Origin: Epichloe hybrida | Taxonomy: Eukaryota > Ascomycota > Sordariomycetes > Hypocreales > Clavicipitaceae | DNA: 64,000 bases | Direction: 5' to 3' | Assembly: GCA_019022495.1 (NCBI GenBank) | Contig: JAFEKR010000003.1 | Location: 496,001-560,000, forward strand | Part shown: piece after piece, positions 9,827-22,810 of the stretch | How the letters are laid out: the number at the start of each line of letters is the position of its first letter | Position numbering within the stretch: the first letter of the stretch is position 1 | Program-made: the position numbers and the translations under genes | The notes under the pieces: model-generated | Told to the model about the DNA's origin: nothing | Database searches by the model: none | Seen by the model: the letters and a program-made list of their open reading frames with translations, nothing else

Positions 9827-11172
9827 GATTAGCGGGAGCGCCACGCCACGAGAGTCAAGCTGCGCTAGGGCCAGTGCTTGCTGCACCAAATTTCAACCAG
9901 CATGAAGGTGCTACACAAATCTTCGACATGTTGTACAAAGCATCAATCTGTAAGTACTGTATCATGTGTCATGTATCATGTATCATGTATGCCAACCACG
10001 TTGTGTACCTGCCACATGCACTAGTTCCCTCCAAGACTCCCAACTTCCTCATCATCAACCCCATCCCGTCCAGCCGTTGGCATGCACGGAAGACTTGTCA
10101 TCTGATCTGCAGATAAGCAGTCGCAGTCAGGCGAACACCTCCCCCGACGCGATTACAAAAGGCCGATGCGACCATTCATACATACATGCATACATACATA
10201 CGTCTCCTACCATCGCTCTGCAGACGATGTTCAGTTATCCATCCAATCTCTTTCTCAAAGTCTGCACTGCACATGTACGGACTACGGACTGATCCTTTCA
10301 GAATGAAAGACGCTACCGTGCCTGCATGAGCATGGCACGATGCATGGGTCGCGGAGCTTGGCATGGTATGGAGCTTTTAAGGGCCTGGGACAAACGCCAA
10401 GTTCCACGGCACTCGGGTGACCTTATAACTGAGACGTGACGGTCCACCCACCTACACTAGAAGGAAAAAAAAAACCCCGTCTTTGTTACTTCTTTGATTG
10501 CCCCTGAAGCTAATCAAGAACGCTTTAGGTGCTGTAATAAATCATGTTGAGAAAAGCCACATTACACAAAAGACAAAAGAGCTCGCGGAAGAAGCTGCTC
10601 ATGGTTGAAGTAAATCTATGCCTGTATACCTTGAACACATTGATTGATTGATTGATTTGAAGATACATTCTTTCTGTGCTCATTTGGTTTGTGGTTAATT
10701 CAATTTTATTGTGAGCGAGGGGGGTTTGTGTTATGGGGTCTCGATTAAAAATGTCAGGCGGGGGTGCACGGCCAATCCATCCGTCAGAGAACCACAAAAA
10801 AAAAATTCCATGTGCGCCATTCATTCATTGTATGTACATACGGACACAACCCCGGGCGGCGAACATGGACTTGCTCAAGGGGGCCGGTCAGTTCGTGCGA
10901 TTGCGACCTTTGACCAGCAAAGTGACACGGCGCACAACCGAAAGACTTCGGGGAGTGCTCATTACCCATGTCCATACTACCATGCATGACCCGTATGGCA
11001 TGCCGAACAAACCTTTCGAGGGCGCGAGGCATGGGCCCAAGCATGGATGGGCGGGCAAATGGGTTCAACGTTCGTTCCTCTGTGGCGTCGCAGTTCTCAG
11101 TTCACGGCGTGGCACTGGTGCTACACGTACAAGAAAAGTGCAAGGAAATTAGGACTGGAAGCTGGACATGGG

Positions 11173-11208
11173 ACATCCAACACATCCAACACATCCAACA
11201 CATCCAAC
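11173..11208. repeat. ACATCCAAC x4 tandem repeat
   Basis: Four perfect 9-bp copies. Confidence 0.9.
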
Positions 11209-13552
11209 AACCAATGCAGGCAGGGCTTGCACTCCAGTGGGATTGCTGCCTTCCATAAGCGAGCAGAGACAAGAAGATGAAGAGCAACGCAAGACAAGGC
11301 GTGCATCGTGGCAACAAGAGGGAGGAGGGGAGGGACGACGGCGAAGAGGGAAGGGAAGGGGGAGAATGTCGAGTCAATGCCCACAGCGAAAACGGAAGGA
11401 TTCCCGGCGCAGATTCATGCTCCATAATAGGACCAGACGGCCAAACTAACAACAGCAAGTAGGCCTCGCTACTCCGCGCCTCTCTCGGGTCAGGAAAGGA
11501 TCTGGACGCTCCGTCTCATAACACAAGGCATGCCGCACCCCCCGGTTCTGCCCTCCCCCCCCCAAAGGTGAGGTGTGAATGAACGAGTTGGTGCGAGTAG
11601 GAATGAAAATCGGCAAAGGGGCCAGTTGCCAAGAACGAGCCGCAGGCAGCCTTTTCTTGGCCTGTATGCAATCGGACTAGTTCTCGTACGAAATAAAACA
11701 GGCAGCCGCGATTGGGATATGGAGATCTGGCTGCGGTCATTACTCGTTGATGCTGGGGGGGGGGGGCACCACTGACGAACGATGACTTTGGTTGGGCCGC
11801 AGTGCTCCCGAACCAACCCATGTTTCCGGTAACGCAAGCTCAAGAGGGATCCACCAGCAGGGCTTTCTTTCAATGATCAAAGATGCTGGGCCAGGTGGGC
11901 GCTCCATCCAACCCAACAACCCATTGATGATGAGGGAGTTCGCTCTACGGGGCACAGGCCTGGGCTGACTTCTCTGGCCAGGGTATGTTCGTGTACGTGT
12001 CTCCAAGGCGTGATCCTTTCGCTAACAATCCCATCGGAGCAAGGGACGCAAGGGACACCACTCAAGCCAATCAAGGTCGTTGAATCGTTCAAGGAGCCGC
12101 GCTCGGGGAGTTTTCCGCGAAGTGTTTCGAGGACAACCTGGCGCTCGAATCATGTCCCATTTTCGGTACATGATCCGTATATTCCGTGTAGGATCAATAC
12201 TCCGTAGCTAGCTCCGGATAAACGCAAACAGCTTTGTCGAGGCGGCTCGTGCGTACAACGCTTTTTCTTGTCGGTGATGGTGTTATCGGGCTCCAGGTCG
12301 AATCGAAACTGGGGCATGGCGAGTAAAGAGTTGCTACGTACCAGTACAAAGGCTTCCGCGGGTCAGCCTGATGGCATGCCTCATGTTGCACCGACACTGC
12401 TGTCTTATTTGACGAAGGTGCTGGACCACACGTGGAGCGGTGCGGCACATCGCGGCAGCCTCCGTCTGTCCTTTGGCCATGTGCTCACTAGAATGACAAG
12501 AGTCTTGGCTCCGGCGGGCCGGGCTACTCTAGATGCTAGCTACATAGGGTAACAGGTGTTGATTCGTATGCAGTCCATGACTGATCACTGATCAGACAAC
12601 CAAGATCTCGAGTGGCGGGATTAGACGTTTTCCCCACTCCTGAGCTCGAGGATGATTTTGGAGCTTCCCCGAGCATCCGATCCAACGTCCCTGGTTGGAG
12701 TCTTCATCCTGTCACACGCCCCGTGTCGTGCATCTGCCCAGCCCCCCAGCACGACCCGTGCCTGCATTTGAGCCAGGGATTCGCGGAAAAGCGGCAGATT
12801 TTCGGCTGCGGATCTACGGACTAGAGCAGAGACCCTGGCAGGACAGCCTACATGTATGTATGTACATGTGCGCAAGCAACCCAGCTTAACAGACATGTGA
12901 CTTGTCGTGTTCAACCCGCATGGATTTGTGGCAGGAAGCCAATCATGTTTTGGATGGTTTGTGGCGCAGGATCTTGGTTCCGATATTGTTCGTTGTCGAT
13001 TTCGTCAAAAAAAAAAAAAAAAAGCATGCGTTCCATGGACGCGATACGCACGCCACACGCAGCAAGACAGAGGCGTGAAGAGCTCTCAGGCACATGCACC
13101 ACACCATGCTTGACAAGCCAGACCAAGCAACATTGCCATGGTAAAGGTTGTTTTCCGTGGTGAACGAACCAGATATTAATTGACGGCTGAGTTACTTCGC
13201 GTGCGTGCAAGAAACCCTGGTGCCATGGATCGGGGCTGACCAATCGGAGAAGCGAATAATGATTAAAACGCACGTGCTCAGGCGGTGCACGCGTCCCATC
13301 TGTGGGGGCAGGAGAAGAAGGCAAGCCCTGAATCATTTCTGCTCAACCATGGACAAAATCTTTGTGTGTCCGGTGACTTTATTGGTCGTCCAGTGTGGAA
13401 GGTGCTAGTCAGGCACCGTCGCGCAAACGAAACGCTCCTTCCTCCTCTCAGGTCACGCTGCACTGAGCAACGAATCATGGGTGAGCATGAGCCAGCAAAT
13501 TGCGGAGTATACGAGGGAGGCAAGTGCTGCGTTGTATGTACGGTCCATTGGT

Positions 13553-13567
13553 ACCTATAATATAGGT
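13553..13567. repeat. 15-bp perfect palindrome ACCTATA-A-TATAGGT
   Basis: Seven-base arms are perfectly complementary around a single A, followed by several GGTA repeats. It could be a dimeric protein-binding site; no function is shown. Confidence 0.7.
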
Positions 13568-14462
13568 AGGTAATAAATGATAGGTACTGGGTGGGTATTG
13601 CTAGTAATTTTTTTTGTTCCTTAAAAACTAGATGCATTGGCCACAACCAATGACCCCCCAAAAAAATAAAAATCAGTAAATGATGTGTACATTTCTCTCA
13701 GCCGCGGACCAAAGACGTTGGTAACGGAAATTCCGAGTAAGACGGAGTATGCAGTGTGCAATTCCCGACTAGGTGCGACGCCACGTCCCGTATCGGTCTC
13801 GGCTAATGTATGGCTAATATCCAGCTACCCAGGTACCTACGTAGACAGGCCGAGAAGTCGGCCAGCAAAAGCTTGCGCGCAACTTGGGGAGATGGAACAC
13901 AACAACGGCAGATGGTAATACATGCATGTACAACGTCCGTCCGCACCATCCACCATTGAGCAGGGCACGTGTGCACCAGCCAATAATTGTGCAGAACGGT
14001 CGGGGCTTGATGGTTCAAAACAACAAATCCTGGAAGAATATCATGACCCTCTCTTTGAAGGTGTTTTCTTTTTCCTTTTCCTTTATTTCAACATATTCCA
14101 TACATAAGTTGTCATCATGTACAGCCCCCCCTCGCTTCGCAGTTATTTACATGTATGTACATGTATTATGTACATGTCTGGGCACCTGGGCACGTACCTG
14201 ATGCGAGCTGACGGCTTCCTGCCACGTGAAGTTCGTCTCCGCCTTCCCTTCGATATCTCTGCCCCGCCTGCCACAACTTGTGGCCACAACTTGTGTTCCG
14301 TGCACGTGCACCAGGGCAGGTCAAAAGGCGGAAGCCCATCCAATCGCGAAATGGCGTTTATTTTAGCCATGCTGTTCAACACCAATTTTTTTTTTTTGGA
14401 CTGCACATTGCCGGACCATTGCCGACAAATGTCGAAAATTGAACATGGCCATCCATGGCTAG

Positions 14463-14499
14463 ACTGCCACACTGCCACATTGCCACATTGCCACACTGC
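14463..14499. repeat. ACTGCCAC octamer repeat
   Basis: About 4.6 copies of an 8-bp unit, alternating ACTGCCAC and ATTGCCAC. Confidence 0.85.
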
Positions 14500-14676
14500 T
14501 TCATGGGTTCGACTGGTTGAGCGGGCTTCACCCGGCCGAGTAAGACACGGGTGAAGAGTGTTCAAACGGCTGAGCAAACTGCAACGTCGCGATCGGATCG
14601 GCCCCTGCAGCGCAATGCGACCTCGCAGAATCCCACCCAGCCGCTCACTCATCTTGGCACTGAGTAAGATTGTCGA

Positions 14677-14703
14677 GATCCGTGGGATCCGTGGGATCCG
14701 TGA
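14677..14703. repeat. GATCCGTGG x3 tandem repeat
   Basis: Two perfect copies and one with a single change, 9 bp each. Confidence 0.85.
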
Positions 14704-16821
14704 TATCCATTCAACGTCACCAATCACGGCACTTGCCACTATACTGCTGTTTGAAAACTGGAGGCATTCCAGGTCATCATCTTCTTGAGGCGCAACACCA
14801 AAGCCTGCAATTGCTTCTTCGAATATTACGCCGATGGCCTGAGCCGTGCTTCTCTTCCCGAGAAAACGTTTCCCCGTCGGTAGTCTCAGACAAGATTTGT
14901 GTCTCGGCCTCGGAGCTCATCCCTCTCTTGTGTGGTTGGCATGTTTCGATGACTCGTCACTTTCCGCGCCCCAAGACAACAGGCCGAGGCCCGTTAATAG
15001 ACGAATTAACAGTCGTTCTTCAGCTCCCATGTGAGACCGGGGCAAGGTTAGCAACGTTTTGCCATTAGGAATGCTCAGTACTTGTGACGTATTCAACCGT
15101 TTGACTTGTTAGCCTCGGGTGGGTTCCGTCTTCGTCTCGGTCTCAGTCTGTGTGTGTTCAAGTTCAAGGCTTTAGGTAACGCAACCCACTGTTTCACTCG
15201 GGTATCTGACAAACGCTTGACAAAGTCTGACAAAGTCTGACGAAGTCACCCCCCTTCATCTATGATGGTTTCCTCCCGACACGAGGCCATTCGCCAAGAG
15301 CTCGTACGCCATGGATTATTTCCCCAGGCAAGCCACATACCCGGACATATGGGTCGCTTGTTTGTGAGGCAATCGCCCTCGAGAGCCGGTGCCCGACGGC
15401 AAGCGGCCACAGAATGATTAATCTCATCTGTTTCAAGCTGTTCAACGATTGATATTAACACACACAGCTCGAATCATGTTTCAGCTCGACATTACGTCTT
15501 TCCGAGATCCGTGACGAGAAGCCGGGACGATGCCGCTCAGGGCCGTCCAAGGCCTAGGGCCCCAATGTCATGCATCTAAGCTACTACTAGTGCGTGCTGC
15601 ACAACACTGATATCCATCTGAATAGAGGCAACTCATGGCGCGGTTATGGGGTGGTTTCCGGTGCTCGTGATGCTTCCGTCCTGTTCCCGTCCTGGTAGGA
15701 ATGATCTGGAACTATCATTCCGTACCATGATCGGTTGCCGCAGAAAAAGGTCATCGACGGCGCCACCCTCTGCACCAAGTATGGAGGGACGTGCTCAAGG
15801 AGAAAGGGGAAATAAAATCATGATAGCACTTGGGAGGCATGGCATTCCTCGAGCGGGGAATTGCAGCAAGGATCTTTTCGTGTTCAGTGTCATCGGAGGA
15901 CAGCCATTGGCAACGTGCTTTGGGAAACGTGCTCGTCCAGCACAGTAAAAATATTACACGGCGAGTTGTGTCTCCGCGTACTTGTCCAAGGTCCTGGTCT
16001 AATTCATGACAACTTTGCGCCCCCTAAGCAACGCAAGTTTGTCGTCTTCGTCTGTCCGGGACTCAGCACGGCCAAGTCCAGGGTGTATGCTCACCCGAGG
16101 AATCTGACTCGAAAGTCAATAACTACTCTCGAGGGCATCATCATGCACACGACGGCCCAATAATTGCCCCCTTTGCACCAATACGAACCAGACATGGGCA
16201 AGGAAAATAAAGGGTCTTATAATCTCTGATATAACACGCAGCCACCAACAACGCCACCCACGTAGATTCCACACACACAACATGTCCAAGAACACTACGT
16301 GACTGCAACCCACCTGTTGTTGTTGTTGTCCCTTTGAAAAGAAGCAAGTCCCATCACCATCACTCGTCCAACGACCCACGCCACAGCGCTTCAGAGAAAA
16401 AGAAACCCATGCACTCCTTACGAGACTCGATCCTTTGTGATTCCCTTTCTTTTTTTGCAACAAGAAAAAAAAAAAGCGGCTAGTCCCGAGACACACTGGC
16501 TGTAGTCAATTTGCGGAGGAGCACTAGAGCGTCCGTATCAGGGCCAAGCCTTTACAGACAATCTTCTGGTCCCTTACACAGGGTGAGGACCATGGCTGGA
16601 ATGGGAAAATTTGTCACCTCATTGACAGTCACATGCCGGTTTACAGAACCACTGCCTTATTGTTGGACTCTTTTAGTCCGCTTATACTCTTGGCGTGCGA
16701 GGCATTAGAAATGTCCCCCCCAACACTCAAACACTCAAATCATTTCCATGGAATTTCGCAAGCAATGCCATGGTCCCAATAACGTGAAATTCATGTCAAG
16801 CCCTGTCTTTCCCTCTCCCTC

Positions 16822-18892
16822 TCAGAACTCGAATTCCGGTCGGAATATGTCGGGATCCACGCCAGCAACTGTCTTCTCGGCCAGATCCCTGCGACCCATT
16901 TGTGTGAATACCCGTCGTAGAGTGTCATATAGGGTGGTGCTACGGTTCTGGGCCGACATTCGATCAATCACCTCGTCGACATGGCCGTCGGCATTGTCGC
17001 CCAGAATCTCATATGCCTTGTTGCGACCCGACTTCTCAATCGACTTGTGCATCTCGAGAGCAGCCAGGAAGTGGCTGGCGGCTTCCTGGTGGCAGTTGAT
17101 GTTGATACAGCTGACGCCGAGGTTGTATCGAGCGCGAACAAAGTTGGGCGACAGGGAAAGAGCCTGCTCATACGCTGCGATGGCTTCTTCTGATCGTCCG
17201 CTGTTGGCCAATGTGGCACCCAGCCGGTTCCAGAGAAGATGAACTTGCTCCTGCTGGTTTGACGTGCCCAACTCGGATGAGTGCAGAGCCGATTGAAAGC
17301 AGTCGACCGCCTTGCCGTACTCTTCTGCGCCATAGAACAACACACCTAGGCCGACTTGCACATCAGGGTCCATGTACTCCCCATCGGGACTGAGCTGGGC
17401 AGCCTTGATGAACAGGTTTGTCACCTTTTCGTGCAGGAGCTGCCGGTCAGTAAATCCCATATCAGCTGCAGGGTGAAGGTCCTTGGGGTCCAAAATGCTG
17501 GGATACTTGACTGAAAGCCAGCGCTCAAGCGTCCGGTAAGCTGTGCTGTCGTATCCCTCGTTGGTGTATGAAACTGCCAGCCCCATCAGAGCTTCCAGAT
17601 TGTTAGGGTCCAATTTCAATGCCTGCTCCATCGCACGAATGGCCGCGGTTTCCTTTTCGTTTTGCGCCTGTGCTTTCCCCAGGTATACCCACGCCTCAAT
17701 ATGCTCCGGATTCTGCTGAACAGCAGCCTCAAAAGCCAGAGCGGCGAGCGATAGGTTGCCACCTTCCTTCATAACACGAACACCTTGGTCGAACGCGTTG
17801 TTCTCGTTTTTGAACAAGTTTTCCTCCTCAAACAGGTAGTTCTCGACGACAGGATCGCCGAATCGGCCCCAATCTCCCATGGAGAAGTCGGTGGGCATGT
17901 TCTCGTTGCTCCATTCGGCATCGAACTGATCGAAGAAAGTATCGTCGTTGACCATGGACCTAGCAGCGGCCGTCTCAGCTTGGATTCCTTTCCAGAGGGA
18001 TTCGAAGTCACCAAACTCATTAGTTTCAGATTGCATTGCCCTGTCCATCTCATCCAGCTCTCGCTCAGCAGCGTTGGCCTCATCGTGTTGTTCCTGAATT
18101 TTCTCTGCTTCCTGGTCCTGGAGCTCGAGCTGAGCAAACTGCTCCTCCCATTTGCTGTCGTCCAACTCCACCAACTTGCCCTTACCTTTACCCTCGGGCG
18201 GTTGCTGTTGTCGCGGTTGATGAAGTCCCTGCTGGTTTTGATACATGGGTTGGAACATGGTTTGGCCATATCCCATGCCCATGTTTGACATCATGCCGAC
18301 TCCCATCATCGGCCGTTGGGGCATCTGGCTGGCCATGTTGGTGGACTGCATGGGGCTGGACCTAGCTGATGAAGCTTGGCCACTCAGCTGGTGGTATCGA
18401 GAGAATTCGTCGGCAGAAAAGTGAGCCCCAGGGGGAGGCTTGAAAGCTGATTCCATTCCGGGCGTGCTGTTGAAGTCTTGGGCCCACGATGGAGATGCTG
18501 AGCTGGCACGCATGGGAGCATGTTGTGCTTGGTTGAGAGCAGGACCGGCTTGCACGGGGAATTCTTGCTGGAGGCTCGGAGCGCCATTGAGGAAACCGTT
18601 CATCATCTAAATCAGTAGGCAATCACTAGTTAGTACATCTGAGGCTCACATGCAGAGGCGCTCAGAAGGTGCAAAAAATCTGGCCCTAGAGCAAGTCCAT
18701 CTCATCTGTTCGTTTTACCTCGTCTTGTGGCGCATTGGCAGCCTGACTTCGAAAGCCGCCGCCCATCTGGCCACCTGGCCCTCTTCCGACGAGTCGGTCT
18801 CGCTGCAGAGTCTTGTCATCTTGGACGTGCTTTTGGAACTGGCTCAGGGGATTCCCCGCCGTAGAGCACTCGGCACCTCCCATGAACGACAT
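16822..18892 (-). CDS. PEX5: Peroxisomal targeting signal 1 receptor Pex5
   Basis: Exons 18892-18719 and 18606-16822 give 652 residues; the 112-bp intron is phase 0. The N-terminus has the conserved Cys9 (in M-G-G-A-E-C), which in yeast Pex5 is mono-ubiquitinated for export from the membrane. The disordered N-terminal half carries WxxxF/Y Pex14/Pex13-binding motifs, such as W-A-Q-D-F at about 99 and W-E-E-Q-F at about 211. The C-terminal half is a series of TPR repeats ending in the usual helical bundle, which binds the C-terminal SKL-type signal. Length and order match fungal Pex5. It cycles between cytosol and peroxisome membrane and imports matrix enzymes. It is divergent from RPF2, 590 bp apart start to start. 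Confidence 0.96.
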
Positions 18893-19482
18893 GATGCCGG
18901 AGTCTCTTCAACGGCGCTGGCGGGGACGTATGGCTGATTACAAAGGGAAAAAAAAGAAAAGAAAAGAAAAACCCGCTTATTTCGGTTCGGTGGCAATGGC
19001 GCGTGCTAGATAAACCAACTAACCGACGACGCCAACGATCTTGGGATGTGTAGAAGGAGGGGGAAGGCAAATGTTCACAAGCGGCGGAGGAAGTTGACAC
19101 TTTTTGAGCAGGCTTGGGTTTGTCAGAACAGAACGTCACCCGCGAATTCGGTCCGTCTGTCTGTGGGGTAAAGTGCCGAGGCAGTCCGGCCCCGGCCTGG
19201 TGGGAGGGATTCTTCCGACTTTTCTCCGCGCACCTTCTTTTTTTTTTTTTTTTTTGGCGTGCAACAGCGAAGGGATCACGTGACTGCGTCGTGGGCAATG
19301 CCGGTGGTGAAGACGAGGCGTGCTGTGCTTATCGATAAACAGGACCGGGGACTTTTCCATATTTTTTTTTCTCTTTTACTTGGACGGACTGCTGCTCCGG
19401 GCTGCTGCCAGCATCCGAACCACCACGGATCAAAATAATTGTCAGCGACCACAGGCAAGAATCCTGTCAAAGTTCCCTCAAG
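18893..19482. promoter_or_regulatory. Shared divergent promoter, PEX5 / RPF2
   Basis: The two starts face away from each other over 590 bp. The region holds a T18 run at 19238-19255 and a TCACGTGAC E-box at 19276-19284, both nearer RPF2. In other ascomycete yeasts Cbf1-type sites of this form occur upstream of ribosome-related genes; whether that holds here is inference. Confidence 0.6.
19276..19284. promoter_or_regulatory. TCACGTGAC E-box
   Basis: A perfect TCACGTGA palindrome about 200 bp upstream of the RPF2 start. It is a candidate site for a Cbf1-like or other CACGTG-binding bHLH protein. Confidence 0.45.
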
Positions 19483-20534
19483 ATGCTTCGCCAAGTGTAC
19501 GTTCACGAACCAAGACCTCTTTTGCGCCAGAGTCTGGGCCCCCTTTCAATCATTGAACAGATCAAAATAAACTGAATTCATTTTAACCCAGGAAACCTCG
19601 CAACGCCCGCTCGAAGCGAGCCCTCGAGAAGCGGGAACCAAAAGCAATCGAGAACCCCAAACAATGTCTCTTTCTCCGCGGAACCTCCTGCTCGCAAGTA
19701 GTCCAGGATGCCCTCAACGACCTCTACTCCCTCCGCCTCCCTCTCGCCAAGAAGTTCACCAAGAAGAATGCGATCCACCCCTTTGAAGACGCCGGCTCTC
19801 TCGAGTTCTTCTCGGAGAAGAACGACGCCAGTCTCCTCGTCTTCGGAAGCAGCCAGAAGAAGCGACCCCATGCCATGACCTTTATCCGCACCTTTGGCTA
19901 CAAGATCCTCGACATGTTGGAGCTGTACCTCGACGCGGAGACGTTCCGGACCATGGCGCAGTTCAAGAACAAGAAGTTTGCTGTTGGGCTGCGGCCCATG
20001 CTTCTCTTCGCGGGGACTGCGTTCGAGAGCCCCGTGGCGAACGAGTTCACGCTCGCCAAGAGCGTGCTCATCGACTTCTTCAAGGGCGAGCCCTCGGACA
20101 AGATCGACGTGGAGGGCCTGCAGTACATGATATCAGTGACGGCCGAGGAAGTTTCTGGCCACGGGGATGCAAAACCTGCTATCCACTTGCGCGCGTACAT
20201 GATCAAAACGAAGCGCAGTGGCCAGAAGCTCCCGCGCGTCGAGGTGGAGGAGATTGGGCCTAGGATGGACTTTCGCGTCGGCAGAGTCAAGGAACCGGAT
20301 GAGTCTATGCTCAAGGATGCCATGAAGAAGGCGCGCGGCCTGGAGGAGAGGCCCAAGAAGAACATTGTTACTGATTCCATGGGTGACAAGATTGGTCGGG
20401 TGCACTTGGGCCGACAAGGTCTCAGCGAGTTGCAATTGAGAAAGATGAAGGCTCTCAAGAGGTCAAGGAATGTGCAGGAGGACTCGGTGGAGGATGTCAT
20501 CGCCGAAGATGTGAAGAGAGCGAAGAAGGACTGA
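19483..20534 (+). CDS. RPF2: Ribosome biogenesis protein Rpf2 (Brix domain)
   Basis: Exon 1 is only 14 nt (19483-19496) and exon 2 is 19592-20534, giving 318 residues. The 95-bp intron joins M-L-R-Q-V to K-P-R-N-A-R-S-K-R-A-L, matching the conserved Rpf2 N-terminus. The Brix domain fills most of the protein, with H-P-F-E-D, L-E-F-F-S-E-K-N-D and M-T-F-I-R-T-F-G-Y-K-I, then L-P-R-(V)-E-(V)-E-E-I-G-P-R. A conserved M-G-D-K-I-G-R-(V)-H tail and a basic end follow. By family knowledge Rpf2 pairs with Rrs1 in the nucleolus and loads the 5S RNP into pre-60S particles. The very small first exon would be missed by simple ORF calling. Confidence 0.96.
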
Positions 20535-20944
20535 GGTGAAATTTAGGAAGAGGACGGTAGGAAAACCAGGCATTGTCAACTTTCGTGGTCATTATACAAT
20601 ATTGTGTGGAACTGTTTCGCTGGAGTTTATTATGGCGTTTTTTTTGCACACACACGCACGCACGCATCATGATAGGTCATATAGCATATATTCAAGTTGT
20701 CGCTAACGTCTCCCTGTAGCTAAACTACACCCTGTGTACCATTACTACTGCCACAAAAACGCCATTCAAATAAGCCGCATGACCAAAAATAGTCATGTGA
20801 AGAACAACATGTCATTTTTTCATCACCGTCCAAATACCTCACTGCGCCAAGATGATGCCCGTTCGCCATGTCGATGCCATCAGATAATATACGGTAAGGG
20901 GGAGAAGCCGATCTGTAACAGAACAAAATCGCTGCACGTGAAAA
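20535..20944. other. Convergent 3' intergenic, RPF2 / Upc2-like gene
   Basis: About 410 bp between two converging genes. It is AT-rich, with a CACACACGCACGCACGC run near 20647-20665 and no gene. Confidence 0.5.
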
Positions 20945-22584
20945 TCAATCCAGGGGCGCCGTCATGAGTTCCAGCTCTGCCTGCAAGGAAGTTGAAGGAG
21001 GCGCGGCTGGTGGATTGCTGGTGAGTTTGGAAAACAGTTCAATATGGCTCATCATTGATTCCGAGAACCCCTCGCTCGCTTGTGCTTCCTTTTTGTAATC
21101 TACCCCCCAGACGTCGGGCGGTATTGCTCCCCCATCCCAGAGGGCGATCCTGACGGGCCATTCCAGATGTCGCCACCAGCTTGACCCAGTTTTGAATAAG
21201 CTGACCAGGCCCATGACCTCACGGCGGGACACACCCTCCAGCCACCATACAGGATCCATGCGTTGAAAGAGGGCGAAAAAGCAGGCGAGAATGGCGAGAG
21301 CCCGTGGCCGCTCTTCCTCGACCACCTCGACAAACCTTCGGGACACACTGGCAGGGAAGGCGAGCGCGGCGGGCGCAAAGGGATTCTTGTGTGCCCAATT
21401 CAGAACACTGACGGCGTGAAAGTATCCCTGGTGCGTTGCAGTGATCTTGTCGCTGGGCTCTTTTGCTAGCTCCTCGTCTAGGTTCTCCAGCAGATGGCCG
21501 AAGAAGGAATTCGGGTTCAAGGGGTTCAGGTCCAGCTGAAAGCTGGGCTGCGAATCAATGACGGCCTGCACAATGCTGCTGTTTCGTATCCACTGCCACG
21601 AGGATGCAACGACCGTCTTGACGCCTTGGAATGCGTGGAACCATGCCATGGGTAAGGTGTAGCGATTTGTGCCATGGCTGCCGCTTGTTTGCGCATCATC
21701 CTTGATGAAAATTCGCGATGCTGTGGCCTGAAAGGCAATAAGGGAGGCAGTCAAGAACAAGGCCTCTGCGTTTTCAGACGTGATGCCGTTGTTGAGAGTC
21801 GTGACGTATGCGGCCAGAGTTGATGCCGTGTACGCGTGTGAGGCCTGCACCAAGGATGTATCAGTAGGCTTTTGTGAGCGCAGGTGCAGCGCGGCGACGC
21901 ACAACATGGCATCTGCGAGATAGGTCTTGCCTTGAAAAGCCATGTCGGGTACTTGTCGCTGCCACATCTCATCAGTGGCAGGGGAGTTTGTGAGCAGGGT
22001 CTTGCAAGTGCTGGTGGTGTACTGATGCAAGAGCCGCAACTCCAGTAACCTGTCCACAGGGCGGAGCGTCTCTGGTTCTGGCGACACCGTCGCTTGGGAA
22101 TGGGCCTGAGAATGGGCCTGAGAATGGGCTTGACCAAGGACGGGTGTCGCGTGCTTTTGCGTAGGCGAGGCCACAGAAGGCGATGTCCTCGATGGGTTCA
22201 AACTCATGGCCCGCGTGGACGCCGTGGGACTCGAGGGCCCTGACATGGCCGGGGAGGCAGGCTCACCCATGACATAACGGCTCTCGAAATCACAGAGAAC
22301 ACCATGTTTAGAGCAGTTGCCACAGCGTGGGTGGACTTCGTCGCACTGGTATCGTCACCGGGGAGCGAGAGGTCAGCCGTTGGTCAGCCGTTGAAGATGC
22401 CGTCATGATACGAAACCGAGCCCGGCACGTTGATGGGTTGAAACCTGTTTGCACAACAGACCCCTCGCCTGCGGTAATGGGTCATGTCTCTGCTGTCTCC
22501 CAGCATCCGACTCACCTTGATCTTCCGATTCTTACACCGGCGGCAACCAGCGCGAGACTTTTTGTGAGAACGCCTGGGCGGCAT
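20945..22584 (-). CDS. Zn2Cys6 transcription factor, Upc2/sterol-uptake-like
   Basis: Exon 1 (22584-22516) and exon 2 (22345-20945) give 489 residues; the 170-bp intron (GTGAGT..CAG, phase 0) splits the zinc cluster. The joined cluster has Cys at 14, 17, 24, 31, 34 and 41, within C-R-R-C-K-N-R-K-I-K and C-D-E-V-H-P-R-C-G-N-C, the arrangement of the Upc2/Ecm22-like fungal family. A Ser/Pro linker with an A-H-S-Q repeat follows, then a helical regulatory domain (D-E-M-W-Q ... V-P-D-M-A-F; L-H-L-R-S). In yeast Upc2 this domain senses ergosterol, but many paralogues exist in filamentous fungi, so the ligand here is unknown. An in-frame ATG five codons upstream (22599) is less likely. It is divergent from CYS3. 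Confidence 0.85.
22088..22136. repeat. Coding tandem repeat (Ala-His-Ser-Gln)
   Basis: Four copies of a 12-bp unit in the linker of the Upc2-like gene encode repeated A-H-S-Q. It is in frame and likely variable in length. Confidence 0.8.
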
Positions 22585-22810
22585 CGTGAGATGGAACACG
22601 GCCAGTCAAAAACTCGGCAAGTCCGGAATGGAGACCTGGCAAGCGACCATGCCAATAGCATGGCCGCCGGAAGGGATTCAACGGCTGATGGACACTCAAG
22701 GGAGCTGTGTGCGGGCATGTGATATGTGATGGTGAGTTTGAAGCTGGTTGACAAAAGGGAGTCTCTTCATGGGCGCATAATATCGGCGCATTGTCAATCA
22801 ATATGGAGTG

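Larger units (their letters stand above)
8494..16821. other. Gene-poor region of about 8.3 kb
   Basis: I find no gene here on either strand: frames are short, overlapping and without family features. The part nearest 8494-9300 is probably the promoter and leader of the bHLH gene; the part near 16500-16821 is the 3' flank of PEX5. It holds many short tandem repeats, a 29-bp adenine run, several TACGGAGTA and TACATGTA motifs, and a palindrome at 13553-13567. It could hold long non-coding transcripts or a long regulatory region, which the sequence alone cannot decide. Confidence 0.5.
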
